Shown here piece after piece: positions 5,219-5,296 of a stretch of 5,296 nucleotides of DNA; positions within the stretch are counted from its first letter, which is position 1, and every line of letters begins with the position of its first letter. Below the pieces are notes generated by a model, which worked only from the letters and a program-made list of their open reading frames with translations, was not told the DNA's origin and did not search any database. The stretch comes from an uncultured Eubacteriales bacterium (lineage in GTDB: Bacteria; Bacillota; Clostridia; Oscillospirales; Acutalibacteraceae), in the NCBI GenBank assembly GCA_900317215.1, contig ONFW01000095.1, forward strand, positions 1-5,296, written 5' to 3'. Position numbers and translations under genes: made by a program.

Positions 5219-5296
5219 ATGATCATAAGACGTTTTAACGATAATGACGCGGAAATAGTATCGGCATTGATTATACGAACAGAAAAATAACAAACA
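5219..5296 (+). pseudogene. Start of a GNAT-like acetyltransferase, frame broken after 23 codons (3' partial)
   Basis: GGAGG (5207-5211) lies 7 bases before the ATG at 5219, a strong site. The peptide MIIRRFNDNDAEIVSALIIR reads like the N-terminus of GNAT N-acetyltransferases (MIIRxFxxxDAxxVSxLI). It then hits TAA at 5288-5290. Adding one A to the run of five at 5283-5287 would let the frame continue as RTEKITN, which parallels the family's RTLRTTN. The window ends 6 bases after the stop, so the continuation cannot be seen. It could be a decayed gene, a sequencing or assembly slip in a homopolymer, or, less likely, a genuine 23-residue peptide. Confidence 0.5.

Overview
The window looks like chromosomal DNA of an anaerobic, low-to-medium-GC Gram-positive bacterium, most likely a gut Clostridia of the Ruminococcus/Oscillospiraceae type. 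The signs are strong AAAGGA/GGAGG ribosome binding sites, a surface protein ending in a PTGD-type sorting-like signal, GLUG repeats, and closely packed co-directional genes. The genus is an inference from style; no marker gene is present.

Positions 1-4015 hold one plus-strand operon of four exported proteins. (1) A large cell-surface protein, cut by the left window edge, has three degenerate ~95-residue beta repeats, a GLUG-repeat region, a membrane-proximal beta domain and a C-terminal SVPTGD + membrane helix + basic tail. (2) Next is a membrane-anchored protein with one extracellular beta domain; it starts at a GTG and overlaps the first gene by 8 bases. (3) Then comes a secreted ~207-residue beta-rich protein with a signal peptide and no anchor. 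(4) Last is a 121-residue protein with a signal peptide, a low-complexity linker, an STGD motif and a membrane helix. Two hairpins with T-rich tracts (4053-4114) close the operon. The gene set resembles the WxL/Csc surface-complex loci of Firmicutes: a membrane-anchored Ig-like partner, an unanchored secreted beta protein and a small sortase-substrate-like protein. However, no W-x-L motif is present. Proteins 3 and 4 share a strand-like segment (GKTxVxARI) directly after their signal peptides, which suggests that they interact or mimic each other.

Positions 4115-5296 hold a second, separate unit. It has a good promoter (TTGCTA-17-TAGAAT with extended -10) and an NAD-dependent epimerase/dehydratase-like extended SDR with an unusual glycine motif. 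It ends with the start of a GNAT-like acetyltransferase whose frame breaks at a run of five A's, 23 codons in. An exact 11-bp inverted repeat (4127-4137 / 4230-4240) brackets the promoter, so an invertible promoter should be considered.

Assignments to named families rest on motif recognition by eye; no database search was possible.
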